Source of the DNA: Tritrichomonas musculus
Lineage: Eukaryota > Parabasalia > Tritrichomonadida > Tritrichomonadidae
NCBI GenBank assembly: GCA_039105265.1
Contig: JAPFFF010000006.1
Location: 4,650,001-4,714,000, forward strand
Direction: 5' to 3'
Length of the DNA stretch: 64,000 nucleotides
A program made the position numbers and the translations under genes. Below, in pieces: positions 30,664 through 42,120 of this stretch; position 1 is the stretch's first letter; each line of letters begins with the position of its first letter. Under the pieces are notes generated by a model that made no database searches, was not told the DNA's origin, and saw only the letters and a program-made list of their open reading frames with translations.

Positions 30664-32889
30664 TCAACTATTGCTTATATTTCTGACTTGGTACTCGTTA
30701 ATCACTTTAATTGATGTAACATCTTCTTCATCTTTAGAGGCGTTAATTAACCTATTGTAGTAGTTCAAGTAATTATTAACAGATTCGTTTTGAATAGGTG
30801 GTGAATACAACATTTTCGATATATCATTGTAAGCTTCAAGTTCTTCACGCATCGATTTGAAAGTTTCACTTTGTTCATTTTGAGAATCCCATATTTCTGT
30901 AACTCTTTTGACAAAATTATTGATTTCTTCTAATTTGCCAATGTTATCATCATAATTTGAAATTACAGATGATAATGCATTTTTCCCTGATTCAGTGAGA
31001 TTGCTATCGATTTTTTCAAATTCTGCCTGCTTTTCAGATATCAATTTTTGCAAATGACTAATGCTGTTTTCTAAATCTTTAACAACTGCACTTTCTTTAT
31101 CTTGATATCTGACATAGAAAGAAATGACACCTGTACAATTATAAGATTTTCCCATAGCCAAACCGGCAGCAGCACCAACAGGAAAAGCAAGAGGAGCAAG
31201 ACCGAAAAAGCTTATAGCGACGACAGCAGTTCCTGCTGCAATCGCTGCAATTACTTTTTGAGCTTTCTTGCCTTTTGTGGCTGATGTATATGCAACTTCA
31301 AAGTCTTCTACTGGCTCTTCTTTTTCGTTAATGCTTATCAAAGTTCTATGATTATCTTCATCCCAGTATTCTGTAAATTTATCAATGTCAAAATTGATTA
31401 TTTTATCACGAATTGTTCCTTCATCAAGATGCTCTTCAACAGCTACAAAAGGAATTGGAAGATTATACTTTACGACGTAATCTCTCCATTGTTTAACGAA
31501 GCTAGCTGGCTCATCAAACGGATGATCATAATACTTAATAGGTGGAGCAGTAAGAATTCTCTTTTTTTGATTTTGAAGTTTCATCATATCAGATTCAAAT
31601 TTTCTAAGAACTTTCCTTGTTTCATCCTTTTGTTCGGTGAGATCTGCAAGCAAATCTTTCAAATTAACTTCGATACCTTTTTGGAGATCTTCTAATTTTT
31701 TTTGATTTTTATTTCTTTCTTCTTTATTCTTTTGAATCAACAATTCGATAGTTTCAGGTGGGAATTTTAAGCTAAAAAAGACATTATTAATGGCATCAGC
31801 AAATTTTCGAAGAGTTTCTTCAAAATCTCTTGAAAACCTTATTCGATTCTGATCACAACAATTGAAAGATAAACTAGCTTTGTTTATTGTTGGCAACTGA
31901 AGCATACATTGACGAAGATTTTCTATTGACCATTCTGATAAGGCATTAATATATCCATATCTTCCTGCCTTGAAATTAAAATCGATCAATTGTGCACATC
32001 TTTCAATTTTATAAGCCTCCTGAGCACTTTTAACATCATTTAATGTTTCTTGAGCCTCATTTACTATTGAATCAGCGAGAGAATCTTTTTCATTATTATT
32101 TGTGGTTTGAGTTGAACTTTGATCATTACTTATTGTTCTTTTTACAACTGCTGTAAAAGCTTTTGATGTAAAATCGCCAGCCATATTGGTTACTTTTTGT
32201 AGTCTTTTCATCAACTTTTCTGAATTTTCTTTGGCAGCTTTAACAAGTTTTTCTGATATTACAAGTAATTCTTTTCTTACAATTTCATTCCTTTCTGGTT
32301 CTTGAGCACTATAAAAATCTTCTGCTTCTGGTCCTGGTGGTGGTGTATATCGATTGAGCAGATAAAAAACAGGAACATCATTTGTTAGAACAACTCTATT
32401 TAATAACTTTACTGCATCTTGAACTCTTGTAAAACCTTTTGAAAAATCTTGAAAATCTTCGAGATAAACTATTCTAACTGTTGCTGCACTTTTGATTGCA
32501 GCATCAAGTAAAATTGATGCTGCAGCGACTTCATCTGGATCTTTATCTGTTCCAAAAAATCCTTGTGTATCCAAGTAAAAGATATCATTTTTCGGATCTT
32601 TATATACAGCAGGAAAAACTGTACACATTAAACCTGATTTTTCATCACATCCCATTGGAGCTTGATGGCTTTCACCGGGCGCTGGCACAAGAACTCTTTT
32701 ATTTTTACTATCAGGAATAAATTTAGTTCCTAAGAGTGAATTAATTGTTGTACTTTTACCGACTTGTTCTCTTCCAATGAGGACAACCAAGTTCTTTCCT
32801 TTGCATTCTCTGATCCTGTTAATATTTTTGGCAACCAAGAGGACAGTATTTGAAACGATTGGAGTATAAATTAAGTCTTGATTTTCCAT
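30664..32889 (-). CDS. P-loop GTPase with hydrophobic hairpin (dynamin/atlastin-like)
   Basis: 741 residues from the ATG at 32889; a TTG two codons upstream is less likely as the start. The G1 motif GREQVGKS is at residues 39-46, G3 DTQGFFG at 107-113, and a G4-like LLNRY at 177-181. The GTPase domain is followed by helical and coiled-coil segments (about 360-430). A hydrophobic stretch follows (about 540-575, IAAIAAGTAVVAISFFGLAP onward) that could be a membrane-inserted hairpin. A final coiled coil ends the protein. This layout suggests a large membrane-acting GTPase of the dynamin superfamily or the GB1/atlastin type. The exact family is uncertain, because G4 is not a classical NKxD. A second, rearranged copy lies at 35268-36889. 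Confidence 0.75.
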   Translation of the reverse strand: MENQDLIYTPIVSNTVLLVAKNINRIRECKGKNLVVLIGREQVGKSTTINSLLGTKFIPDSKNKRVLVPAPGESHQAPMGCDEKSGLMCTVFPAVYKDPKNDIFYLDTQGFFGTDKDPDEVAAASILLDAAIKSAATVRIVYLEDFQDFSKGFTRVQDAVKLLNRVVLTNDVPVFYLLNRYTPPPGPEAEDFYSAQEPERNEIVRKELLVISEKLVKAAKENSEKLMKRLQKVTNMAGDFTSKAFTAVVKRTISNDQSSTQTTNNNEKDSLADSIVNEAQETLNDVKSAQEAYKIERCAQLIDFNFKAGRYGYINALSEWSIENLRQCMLQLPTINKASLSFNCCDQNRIRFSRDFEETLRKFADAINNVFFSLKFPPETIELLIQKNKEERNKNQKKLEDLQKGIEVNLKDLLADLTEQKDETRKVLRKFESDMMKLQNQKKRILTAPPIKYYDHPFDEPASFVKQWRDYVVKYNLPIPFVAVEEHLDEGTIRDKIINFDIDKFTEYWDEDNHRTLISINEKEEPVEDFEVAYTSATKGKKAQKVIAAIAAGTAVVAISFFGLAPLAFPVGAAAGLAMGKSYNCTGVISFYVRYQDKESAVVKDLENSISHLQKLISEKQAEFEKIDSNLTESGKNALSSVISNYDDNIGKLEEINNFVKRVTEIWDSQNEQSETFKSMREELEAYNDISKMLYSPPIQNESVNNYLNYYNRLINASKDEEDVTSIKVINEYQVRNISNS

Positions 32890-34209
32890 TTTCAAGAGAA
32901 AACTATCAAAGTGAGGTGAATTGAAACAACAAACAATTTTCTATATAATCTAACATAAATTTCACCATCGCAACAAAAATTGATTATTTTATCACTTTTT
33001 GTATAGTTTGATAACCGTGGTCATTGACTTTTATTGATTTTTTTTCTCACTTTTTGTAGAGTTTGATCTTTGTGCTTTTGCGTTCTATAAGTTATAATAA
33101 AAATGTTATTTTGTTATTAAATAATGATTAATACTGAATTTTAGAATATTATTAAAAATAAAAGATGAATAATTTTATATTGAAATTATTATGTGAAATA
33201 CAAATAAAAAAAAAATCTTTTTACATCAAAAATTATTATTAAAAAAACATTTTACAACTAAATGAAAGTCTTACAAATAACTTAATTCTATTTTTTTTGA
33301 AAAATTTACCTATAGAGATGAAAACTATTTAATAGAGTTTATTTTCTTATTGAATATCGATTTTTGGATGTATATACTCTTTTCATTAATTGATTTATAA
33401 AACATGTCATTATATATAAAATTGTGAAGAAATCAAGACAAACAAAAGAGAAAATTATCCTCTTTTAAAAATTCATATTAAATTAAACATTTAAATGAAA
33501 ATTCGTTCTGAAACAAATTATCATATTTGCTTGATTTTTTTTCTTTTTTATTTAGTGATCTTATTTTCAATCTCAAATGTAGATCAACATTGAAGTTTTT
33601 TCATTAAAGAATTAATGCTAATAAGAGAATTAATAAAAATCAATGAATCTTAACCTATTATAAAAATTGTCAAGATATAAAACAAATATTTATTAAAATA
33701 ATTATATATTTTTATATTTATTTTCTACTTCAAAGAAAAACTTCTCTAATTTTATAACATAAATTCCATTTTGAAAACAATCTTATTTAGAATATTACAT
33801 CCTTTATGTTTAAAATTGAGAAAATAAGAAAAAAATAAATTGTTAAGAAATCAAGACAATATAATAAATAAAAAATTGTAAATAAATCGTGACACAAGTA
33901 GAGAATAACCTTAATTTAATTGGAAAGATAGAATGACTTTTTATACGAGCAATGAAATAAGAGCACTTTCACTGCAGGTCTCAGAAGACATTTATTATAA
34001 TTATGAATTTTAATTTGGTATTAATAATGTCATGATATGATTTCATAACAATATCGTTGTGACTTTTCAAGACATTTAATTAAAAAGACAATAAAAGTTT
34101 AAGATATTTTTTAATGATTTAATGAATAAGTTTATTAATATCAAAGGAAAAAGTATGTAAAATCATTACTAGGGGTAATAAAAAAATTTCTTAGGTTTTT
34201 AAAATTGAC

Positions 34210-34240
<31 letters not shown>

Positions 34241-34622
34241 ATAGTTAAATTATTCATAATTAATTACATGATAATCTATTATTAGTTACTCAATACAAAT
34301 TTTACTTTCTTATAAAAAATATAATTCATGATATAAAATTGAAAAATTCTATAATCATATTAATAAAAAAAGTTTTTTATTAGAAATAATTTTAGATTTA
34401 ACATTCCTATTATATTCTTTATCTTCATTAATTTATCCTTATGTATAAAAATTAACATTTTAGATTGTTGTAGTGATCTGGTTAATGAATGATCCTGAAT
34501 CGTTGAAAGCACCAAGAAATAATTCATTTATATAAATAGATGTTTTATTTGATGAAAAAAAGTTTTTTTTCAAATAATAATATTGAAATTACAACGATGA
34601 TGACAATATTTTTATTAAAAAG

Positions 34623-34662
<40 letters not shown>

Positions 34663-35267
34663 AAAGAACCTGATCAAAAAGAGTTAGAATTGATGGAATA
34701 TCATCATTTCTTTTCTCAAAGATTACCGATATACTACGTCTATCAAATATCTACTTCCTTTTTATAGATACCACTCTTTACAGGATGACTTCAAGATATG
34801 GAAAAAATATGCATTTTTGAGTAATCGATGAAAGTCATAGAAAATCATTTTGTTTAATTTATCGTGCATATCGAAAAACAACAAAATTTATAAAAATAAT
34901 GATTTTTTTTGTTAAACAGAACAAAAGCAAAAAAGCTTCGATTGAGACAATTATCAGAAAACTTAATAACACCAATTATTTTATAATAGAATATTCAAAA
35001 AAATTCAAAGTAGTCTTGGAGATTATGAAACAATCACACAAAACACTTAATGAATCTATCACTTATAACTCTGAAAAGTTTAAGCATGTTGAGAATTCAG
35101 TCGTTCTAATTCTAGTTTTTTTGTTTTGAGAATTATATATTGAACTAGAACAACTTGAACCGAGACTAAACAACGTGATTTTGATAATTTTATTTACTGT
35201 CTCTGTATAGCAAGAAGATAAATGACAATAAGCGAATAATAATATGAGAATCTACCAAAATACTTTT
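32890..35267. other. AT-rich region between the two GTPase copies
   Basis: 2.4 kb with long homopolymers (about 31 A near 34209-34239 and about 29 T near 34627-34655). Two short plus-strand frames (34540-34767, 34899-35129) run partly through these tracts. The second has a polar, protein-like composition but nothing recognised. The first about 100 bp upstream of the GTPase ATG is shared with the second copy. Confidence 0.4.
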
Positions 35268-36889
35268 TTTATTGAATCAAACTCAACTATTGCTTATATT
35301 TCTGACTTGGTACTCGTTAATCACTTTAATTGATGTAACATCTTCTTCATCTTTAGAGGCGTTAATTAACCTATTGTAGTAGTTCAAGTAATTATTAACA
35401 GATTCGTTTTGAATAGGTGGTGAATACAACATTTTCGATATATCATTGTAAGCTTCAAGTTCTTCACGCATCGATTTGAAAGTTTCACTTTGTTCATTTT
35501 GAGAATCCCATATTTCTTTAACTCTTGATTTCTTCTCAAAATGAACAAAGTGAAACTTTCAAATCGATGCGTGAAGAACTTGATAGGTGGAGCAGTAAGA
35601 ATTCTCTTTTTTTGATTTTGAAGTTTCATCATATCAGATTCAAATTTTCTAAGAACTTTCCTTGTTTCATCCTTTTGTTCGGTGAGATCTGCAAGCAAAT
35701 CTTTCAAATTAACTTCGATACCTTTTTGGAGATCTTCTAATTTTTTTTGATTTTTATTTCTTTCTTCTTTATTCTTTTGAATCAACAATTCGATAGTTTC
35801 AGGTGGGAATTTTAAGCTAAAAAAGACATTATTAATGGCATCAGCAAATTTTCGAAGAGTTTCTTCAAAATCTCTTGAAAACCTTATTCGATTCTGATCA
35901 CAACAATTGAAAGATAAACTAGCTTTGTTTATTGTTGGCAACTGAAGTATGCATTGACGAAGATTTTCTATTGACCATTCTGATAAGGCATTAATATATC
36001 CATATCTTCCTGCCTTGAAATTAAAATCGATCAATTGTGCACATCTTTCAATTTTATAAGCCTCCTGAGCACTTTTAACATCATTTATTGCTGCTCTTTT
36101 CATCAACTTTTCTAAATTTTCTTTGGCAGCTTTAACAAGTTTTTCTGATATTACAAGTAATTCTTTTCTTACCGTTTCATTCCTTTCTGGTTCTTGAGCA
36201 ATATAAAAATCTTCTGCTTCTGGTCCTGGTGGTGGTGTGTATCGATTGAGCAGATAAAAAACAGGAACATCATTTGTTAGAACAACTCTATTTAATAACT
36301 CTGTAGCAAGCTGAATTCGTGTAAAACCTTTTAAAAAATCTTGAAAATCTTCGAGATAAACTATTCTAACTGTTGCTGCACTTTTGATTGCAGCATCAAG
36401 TAAAATTGATGCTGCAGCAACTTCATCATGATTTTCATCTGTTCCAAAAAATCCTTGTGTATCCAAGTAAAAGATATCATTTTTCGGATCTTTATATACA
36501 GCAGGAAAAACTGAACTTATTAAACCTGATTTTTCATCACATCCCATTGGAGCTTGATGGCTTTCACCGGGCGCTGGCACAAGAACTCTTTTATTTTTAC
36601 TATCATGAATGAATTTAGTTCCTAAGAGTGAATTAATTGTTGTACTTTTACCGACTTGTTCTCTTCCAATGAGGACAACCAAGTTCTTTCCTTTGCATTC
36701 TCTGATCCTGTTAATATTTTTGGCAACCAAGAGGACAGTATTTGAAACGACTGGAGTATAAATTAAGTCTTGATTTTCCATTTTCAAGAGAAAACTATCA
36801 AAGTGAGGTGAATTGAAACAACAAACAATTTTCTATATAATCTAACATAAATTTCACCATCGTAACAAAAATTGATTATTTTTTTCACT
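35268..36889 (-). pseudogene. Rearranged second copy of the GTPase gene
   Basis: Nearly identical to 30650-32995, including about 100 bp upstream of the start, so it arose by recent segmental duplication. The reading frame starts at 36781 and keeps the G1 and G3 motifs. There are two deletions. About 170 bp is missing where 36086-36100 joins, removing residues near 225-280. About 630 bp is lost near 35525-35585, removing the end of the coiled coil and the whole hydrophobic hairpin. At the second site an inverted copy of about 47 bp of neighbouring sequence has been inserted, so 35460-35508 and 35534-35581 form a hairpin. The remaining C-terminal segment is out of frame. A truncated GTPase-domain protein could still be made. 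Confidence 0.9.
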
Positions 36890-37575
36890 TTCCCTGATTG
36901 GCAGCCACGAACCAGTGTCACTTTTCTGCTGTCGTTCACATACAGCTGCGATTTGTACCGATGGTGAAGTCATCTTCATCAACCGTGACTCAATCAGTAA
37001 TTCACCAAACGGTTTCTTTTCCAGGCGGCGAGAAGGCGACAATTGTTGCCTGCCTCGACAAATCAGTTTTTGCGCTGAACTGGAACGGGCGAGACTTCGC
37101 GTCAGTTATCGAATCAGGAAGCTGCGTCATCGAGTTTTCAGAGGTTTCAGAACTGTCAGGCCAAAAAGTCGTCTGGCCGTCTGGCTCGTACGATCACTGC
37201 CAGACAGTCAGCAGTGAAGGCCGGGTCTTTGGGCGTGGATCAAACTGTTTTGGCCAACTCGGCTTTGAGCAAGGAAGAAGTGAAGTTCCCTCGTACACTG
37301 TGATTTCGTCACTTCCTGGTCAGAAAATCAAGGCAGCCTTCGCCGGATGTTATCATTCACTTTTCGAGACGCGTGAAGGCAAAGTCCTCGCCTGTGGATA
37401 CAACCGTTATGGCCAACTCCTCCTCAGCAGTGGCCCAAGCGATGAATACGTTTATTCACCAACAGAGACGACGATCACAGGCGGTGCCACTTTCTGCGTT
37501 GCAGGTTTATATATAAGTGCTGTTTTCAACTGTGGAGATCGGCCGCCAAACACACCAAACACGCCAGTCCGCTAA
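36890..37575 (+). pseudogene. RCC1-repeat protein fragment, frameshifted
   Basis: GC-rich stretch encoding RCC1-like repeats. One frame reads SHEPVSLFCCRSHTAAICTD and then INRDSISNSPNGFF. After about 37015 the sense continues in another frame as FPGGEKATIVACLDKSVFAL, then GRVFGRGSNCFGQLGF and KVLACGYNRYGQLL, ending at 37573-37575. The change of frame needs a single-base event. There is no 5' end: the homology starts exactly where the duplicated GTPase segment stops, at about 36890. RCC1 repeats form beta propellers. This piece holds about three blades and is almost certainly non-functional. Confidence 0.75.
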
Positions 37576-38582
37576 CAACACTGAGCAATTCAAATTGAAA
37601 TGAAATTCTATTCAAAATTTTGATTGATTATCTTACTAAAATATGAAATATTTTCTATTCAGCGATGCATTTTGTAATTATATTTCATTATTTGGTGTGA
37701 TATTGAAAAAAAAGTTTTTTGAGATAAATATAGAAAAAGGTTCGTTTTATGCAAAATAATTCATTATCTTATTCACTCAATCGACTTTTGCTAAAAACTA
37801 CAAAACGCTCAATTTGGATGTTCTCAAAATGATTTGCATATAATTCTGTGTTAATCAAAATGTTAACCATATAAACAAGCCTATTCTTTGAAATCTTAAA
37901 TAGATCAGTCTACACAACATAATATCTAAATATATTTTGTTAACTTTTGTTTCAACTTGTTCAAAATCGTTTATAAATAGAGTATCAAGTATAAAACTTT
38001 TTTCTTATATTAAGCCAAACCAAAGTTTAAAGGAAATTATACTAAAAGGATTTTTGGTCTGTTTGCTTAGTTTTATTTTTAGAAGAATTTCCTAGGAAAC
38101 CTTTAATATTTAATTTCACTTGGATTGAGTGGTCTAAGTTTTCTTCCTTTCGGAAAGACGATGCTTCGTATTAAGTTGCATTAAGATATAATAAATTTTA
38201 GATAATCTATTTCAATACCTTTTTTCGTTTTAATAGTATCGTTATGTGAATTCGAATTTTCATTTGTAGATGAAGTTTGTTCTTGATCTAATAGAATATT
38301 TTGAGTTATAAAAAAAATGAAGCATATAACTTATCAAGAATTGATGAAAAATTTTGGTTAATGCATTCAAAAAGTGTATTAAAATCATCAAAATTAGCTG
38401 AGATAATATATTTCTCGGCAAATTCCCAATTTATATTAGAAATAGGAATTGAAATATTTAATGATTATGAAAAGCATGGAATCGAAAAAAAAATCTTGAA
38501 AACATTTTTTTTTTTTTTTTTTTTTTTTTCAAGTGAAATTGTATTTCCATCTGTTGTTTTAAACTAAGTACCGTAAATAAAA
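37576..38582. other. AT-rich region with possible gene debris
   Basis: No intact gene. GTGGTCTAAGTTTT near 38130 matches the end of the foldback at 13598-13719. The plus-strand frame 38301-38567 ends in a T-run. Its section with FSANSQFILEIGIEIFNDYE could be coding debris upstream of the BspA remnant, but this is weak. Confidence 0.35.
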
Positions 38583-38740
38583 TATGAAATTTCAGATGAT
38601 TCACAACTCCAAGTAATAGAAACAAGAGCATTCGGCACAACACAATTTGAAGCATCATCGATTGTAAATTGGTAAATTGGAAGTAATTGAAAATTTCGCA
38701 TTTAAAGAAGTTCCTACATGATTCATACATTTGTTTATAT
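38583..38740 (+). pseudogene. BspA-like leucine-rich repeat remnant
   Basis: Two broken repeat units can be read in different frames: YEISDDSQLQVIETRAFG (38583 onward), then LEVIENFAFKEVPT (about 38677-38718). Both have the BspA/LRR_5 form (I/V-E-x-x-A-F). Stops and a frame change separate them. Confidence 0.55.
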
Positions 38741-38952
38741 AATCATATGCTATTTTCTACTGTTTTTTGTTGAGATTTTTTTGTCTAATATGTAAATATA
38801 AGTATAGCTAATTAATGGGATTCATAAAATAAAAGTAGTTTATTGAAAAAAAGTACAGTAAAAAATAAGTAGAAAAACTAAAACAAATACAATATATATG
38901 CCACATGTCAGGCATTCCAGGTATTATTTTAATATGTCTACAGAGAAAATTA

Positions 38953-40497
38953 CTAAAACTGATCATTAAGTTTTTGAAGTTGATCTTCAAGCGCCGTTGC
39001 TTTAGCTTGAACTTTCTTTAATTTTTCTATTGATTTATTAAGCAACTCTTCTGCTTCATTAGCTTCTCTTTTTTTAGAAATAATGTTTTGAATAATAGTA
39101 TAATAGTTAAGAATGTTATTTAGCCAAGCATAGATGTTTGCACATGCAGATGAAGATCTTATAACATCTGATTCTTTAAAGGTCCATTTTGCAACTTTTT
39201 GTTTGGTTAATTGCATTATATTATCATTCCAATTTTCATGAAGATGGTGAAGTTTGTACATGAAAACATTCGTGTTACATATGAGTTTTTTTGCTGCTTT
39301 CCAAGATAAATCAGGCGCAGGTCTTCCTCCTTCTGAAAGGATAAGAACGATGGCTTCCATGACATCTCCCACTTTACCTGGTGGAGATGAGAAGGATGAA
39401 AGTTCAGTTATACATTTTCTATCAATACAATCAAGAGCTGCCATAGCCCTTACTCTAAGAATTTGTTCTTTCCTAAGTTCTTCAAATACAAATGCTTGTC
39501 TTTCTTCTGCTTGTTCTTTTTCACGTTGAGCGGCTATTAATTCCATCTTCGCAATTGCTGTATCTTGTAAAATTTGATCAATAAGTGCAGCTCGTTCAGC
39601 TTGTTTATCAGCGATTATTTTAGCTTGTGCTTCCAACTTCTTCTTCATGATGACCGCTTCTTTGTATGAATCTTGAGAACCTTTACTATATTGCTGTTGG
39701 CTGATGATGATTGTTTTTTTGTATAATGAAATGGGCTCCATATAAGACTCTTGTGTTGCATAGTTATGTTTTTTTTCAGCTTCAAAATGTTCTGATGAAT
39801 TTTGAATAACTTTTGATTGCGGTTGCTTCTTGCAATTTATAAGATTGAATACTTTAATTAAATCGGCACCAATTTCAGCCATATTGTAGTTGCTGGCTAA
39901 ATTAAATCGGAAAGCATTGCAGCCTTCCAAATATGATGCAAGGCGAACTAGATTCTTCTTGCCTGAACGTCCAAGAAAGATAAATAACATGCTTTTTTGT
40001 GGATTGTTGATACCTTTTGCAATTTGAAGAATGTTTTCAATGGCATCATCGAAAAGAGAGTGATTCATAACGGAGTAGTTTGCTAATTCTAATGAAACTA
40101 TTGGTGTAATACATTTATCAAATACTGAATCATCACCATCTGGTGGAAAAGCACAAAGCATTTGCTCATCTCTTGTCGTAACGATTTTAAGGATCTTTAT
40201 TATCTGTGAAATAACGATATCCATCACCTTCTGATAATGAACAAGATAAACAATCCTATCATTATAAACATGAATACTATCTGTAGAAGGAAGTTGTATC
40301 ATTTGTTCCGGCGTGTTAACAACATTAGGCATTGCATGAAAAACACCTTGAAGCAATTGACATTCATCATGAAGAATGAATATAAAATTAAATTTAATAG
40401 CGGTTGGAATGAATGTCTTTGTAATTTCTTTGTTGATGTTGGTAAATGGTCGAATGTATTCGTAATCAAAATCAATCATGTATAAAATAAAATACAA
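38953..40497 (-). CDS. Free-standing dynein heavy chain piece: degenerate AAA4 plus stalk
   Basis: 514 residues. Residues about 90-215 follow dynein AAA4: SLFDDAIENILQIAKGI, then SMLFIFLGRSGKKNLVRLAS, FRFNLASNYNM and AEIGADLI. The P-loop is altered (LGRSGKKN for GxGGSGKQS). Residues 270-360 form the outgoing coiled coil of the stalk. SSPPGKVGDVMEAIVLIL (about 370-388) and AAKKLICNTNVFMYKLHHL match the microtubule-binding tip. SSSACANIYAWLNNILNYYT and the final coiled coil match the returning stalk. A real dynein heavy chain is about 4,500 residues. This frame is uninterrupted but lacks the motor ring and tail, so it is either a fragment that has kept its frame or a new microtubule-binding protein. 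The start may be the internal Met at residue 7 (MIDFDYEYI). Confidence 0.75.
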   Translation of the reverse strand: MYFILYMIDFDYEYIRPFTNINKEITKTFIPTAIKFNFIFILHDECQLLQGVFHAMPNVVNTPEQMIQLPSTDSIHVYNDRIVYLVHYQKVMDIVISQIIKILKIVTTRDEQMLCAFPPDGDDSVFDKCITPIVSLELANYSVMNHSLFDDAIENILQIAKGINNPQKSMLFIFLGRSGKKNLVRLASYLEGCNAFRFNLASNYNMAEIGADLIKVFNLINCKKQPQSKVIQNSSEHFEAEKKHNYATQESYMEPISLYKKTIIISQQQYSKGSQDSYKEAVIMKKKLEAQAKIIADKQAERAALIDQILQDTAIAKMELIAAQREKEQAEERQAFVFEELRKEQILRVRAMAALDCIDRKCITELSSFSSPPGKVGDVMEAIVLILSEGGRPAPDLSWKAAKKLICNTNVFMYKLHHLHENWNDNIMQLTKQKVAKWTFKESDVIRSSSACANIYAWLNNILNYYTIIQNIISKKREANEAEELLNKSIEKLKKVQAKATALEDQLQKLNDQF

Positions 40498-41506
40498 ATT
40501 ATAAAGTACTTTTAATACAAAATGATAAATCTGCCCAAAACACCAATGTTTGAAAATTTAATTACCGACAAGTTGTATTTTCTGGCAACATAATAGCCAA
40601 ACTCCCCAATAAAAAAAAAAAAATCGATAGAAAATATAACTTGTTGGTAATTAAATATGAATATAATATAAAACAAACAAGCTCAAAAAGTTCATTTCAT
40701 TGAAAAAGTTTTGATTATTTTTGAATAGTATTCTCAATTTTCATACAACTTTTTATGAAGATAAATGGTCGGGAAATTAAGAGAACCGTTATTTTTTGAA
40801 TATTCTATTTCAAAAAAGAGCAATTATATTTTTCGGGAAGTGCGTGCTAGCATTCCTCCATTAAAGATCGAATCCAATTTGTCTATATTCCACGTGGACA
40901 AAGTGGGAAGTGGAGGATGCTAGCACTTGCGAAGGAAGATATGTTTAATTACAGATTATGCATTGCTGAAGATTCAAGAGATGGAGCTCTCCATCTCTTG
41001 AATCTTCTGTTCCCGATTATTCAATTACTGGGAATGAAAACATAGAAAAGTATCCACCCCAGAATTTATCATTGAAAAAATTGAATAGATAAATAAATAT
41101 AAAAAATAAAACCCAAAATATCTGTTTTATTTTTAATTTATTTTAAAATTTTATACAAAATTACATATTTAAAATATCTGTTTTATTTGTAATTTATTTT
41201 AAAATTTTATACAAAATTACATATTTATAATATTCATATTTTTAAGAAAAGTTAAAATAATGTAGGCATATCGCCAAAGCATGATTTTAGCAAGTTGGCA
41301 GAAGTCGAAGATGGGAAGGAGATATTAATCTGCGATCAATCCCTGACGACTTAATGAGACACATAAGTAGATGGAAGACCGAATCTATAAGCTTTGTTGA
41401 GAATGACAGGAAGAACATGATGGGTGAGTAAATCGAATATATAATTCAATCCATTTTGAGGTTGAGCAATGAAAATAGCTCTTAATTCAGATTTTCTTGC
41501 TTTTAT
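40498..41506. other. Intergenic region with two hairpins and possible coding debris
   Basis: A foldback lies at about 40839-40928, with arms built on GTGCTAGCAT(T)CCTCCA. A stronger hairpin lies at 40968-41007: 19-bp perfect arms (GAAGATTCAAGAGATGGAG) around a 2-bp centre. Near 41100-41225 a segment of about 60 bp is repeated directly (TATCTGTTTTATTT...ACAAAATTACATATTTA). On the minus strand, about 41360-41490 reads RAIFIAQPQNGLNYIF and on without a stop for about 45 codons. It is protein-like but unrecognised. Confidence 0.4.
40968..41007. repeat. Perfect 19-bp-arm hairpin
   Basis: GAAGATTCAAGAGATGGAG at 40968-40986 and its exact reverse complement at 40989-41007, separated by CT. This is too perfect for chance. 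It could be a small RNA hairpin, a terminator-like fold or a collapsed foldback element. Confidence 0.7.
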
Positions 41507-42120
41507 TCATGTGACAGGCTGTTTAATCTTGATTTTCCCGTCTGTGAAGACGATCATTCTGTTCAGAAATTCACCGTGCTCATAATTGAATATTTTTCCA
41601 TCGTCCAGATATAAAGGACCTTCTGCATTTCCGTCCTCGTCACAGCCAACGACGAGCTTGATCGGGCTCGAACTTGTCTCTTCCATGCTCCTTCCAACAG
41701 ACGTGAAGAAGGGGAGAATGGAGCCTCCTCTCACGAACAGAGCAAGCGAATGATTATACACATCGATTGTAACCGTCGACCAGTCGGTCAATTTTTGACC
41801 ATTGGTGAAATTATACCAAATTCCTGGCGGTTTCACATTTTTCCTCGTCTTCGCGTCCTCGTCGAGAATCGGCGCAACCATGAGTGACTGCCCGAGATGA
41901 AGAGTTCAGGTGGGCGTGGCTCCGAAAAAGTGGGTATTAAAAGGACCCAGCTTGATACCAACGAGTCACCAATTGTTCAGACGTGTTCAAATTGAAGCCT
42001 CCCATGTCAGCACCAGTCATCGGCATGCCGCACAGACCAGCAACAAGGGCCATTGGAACAGAGCGCCTCAAGTGGCTGTAGTTGGCCGTGTTGTCGCCGC
42101 TCCAGAACCACGAGTAACGC
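41507..42120 (-). pseudogene. Glycoside hydrolase family 31 (alpha-glucosidase) fragment
   Basis: GC-rich minus-strand coding debris. From 42119 it reads RYSWFWSGDNTANYSHL, then MALVAGLCGMPMTGADMGGF, SEQLVTRWYQAGSF, a stop codon, and PLFRSHAH. These are the GH31 blocks around the acid/base Asp (SGDN) and the GGF and RWYQ motifs. About 60 codons expected next are missing. The sense resumes in another frame at 41881 as MVAPILDEDAKTRK, then PPGIWYNFTNGQKL, LALFVRGGSILP and DDGKIFNYEHGEF, to a stop at 41507. The upstream catalytic nucleophile region is absent. It is clearly a pseudogene piece of a starch- or glycogen-degrading or glycoprotein-trimming glucosidase. Confidence 0.85.

Noticed and set aside
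34540-34767. 75-codon frame running through a T tract
   Set aside because: A third of it is poly-Phe/Lys from homopolymers; no protein features.
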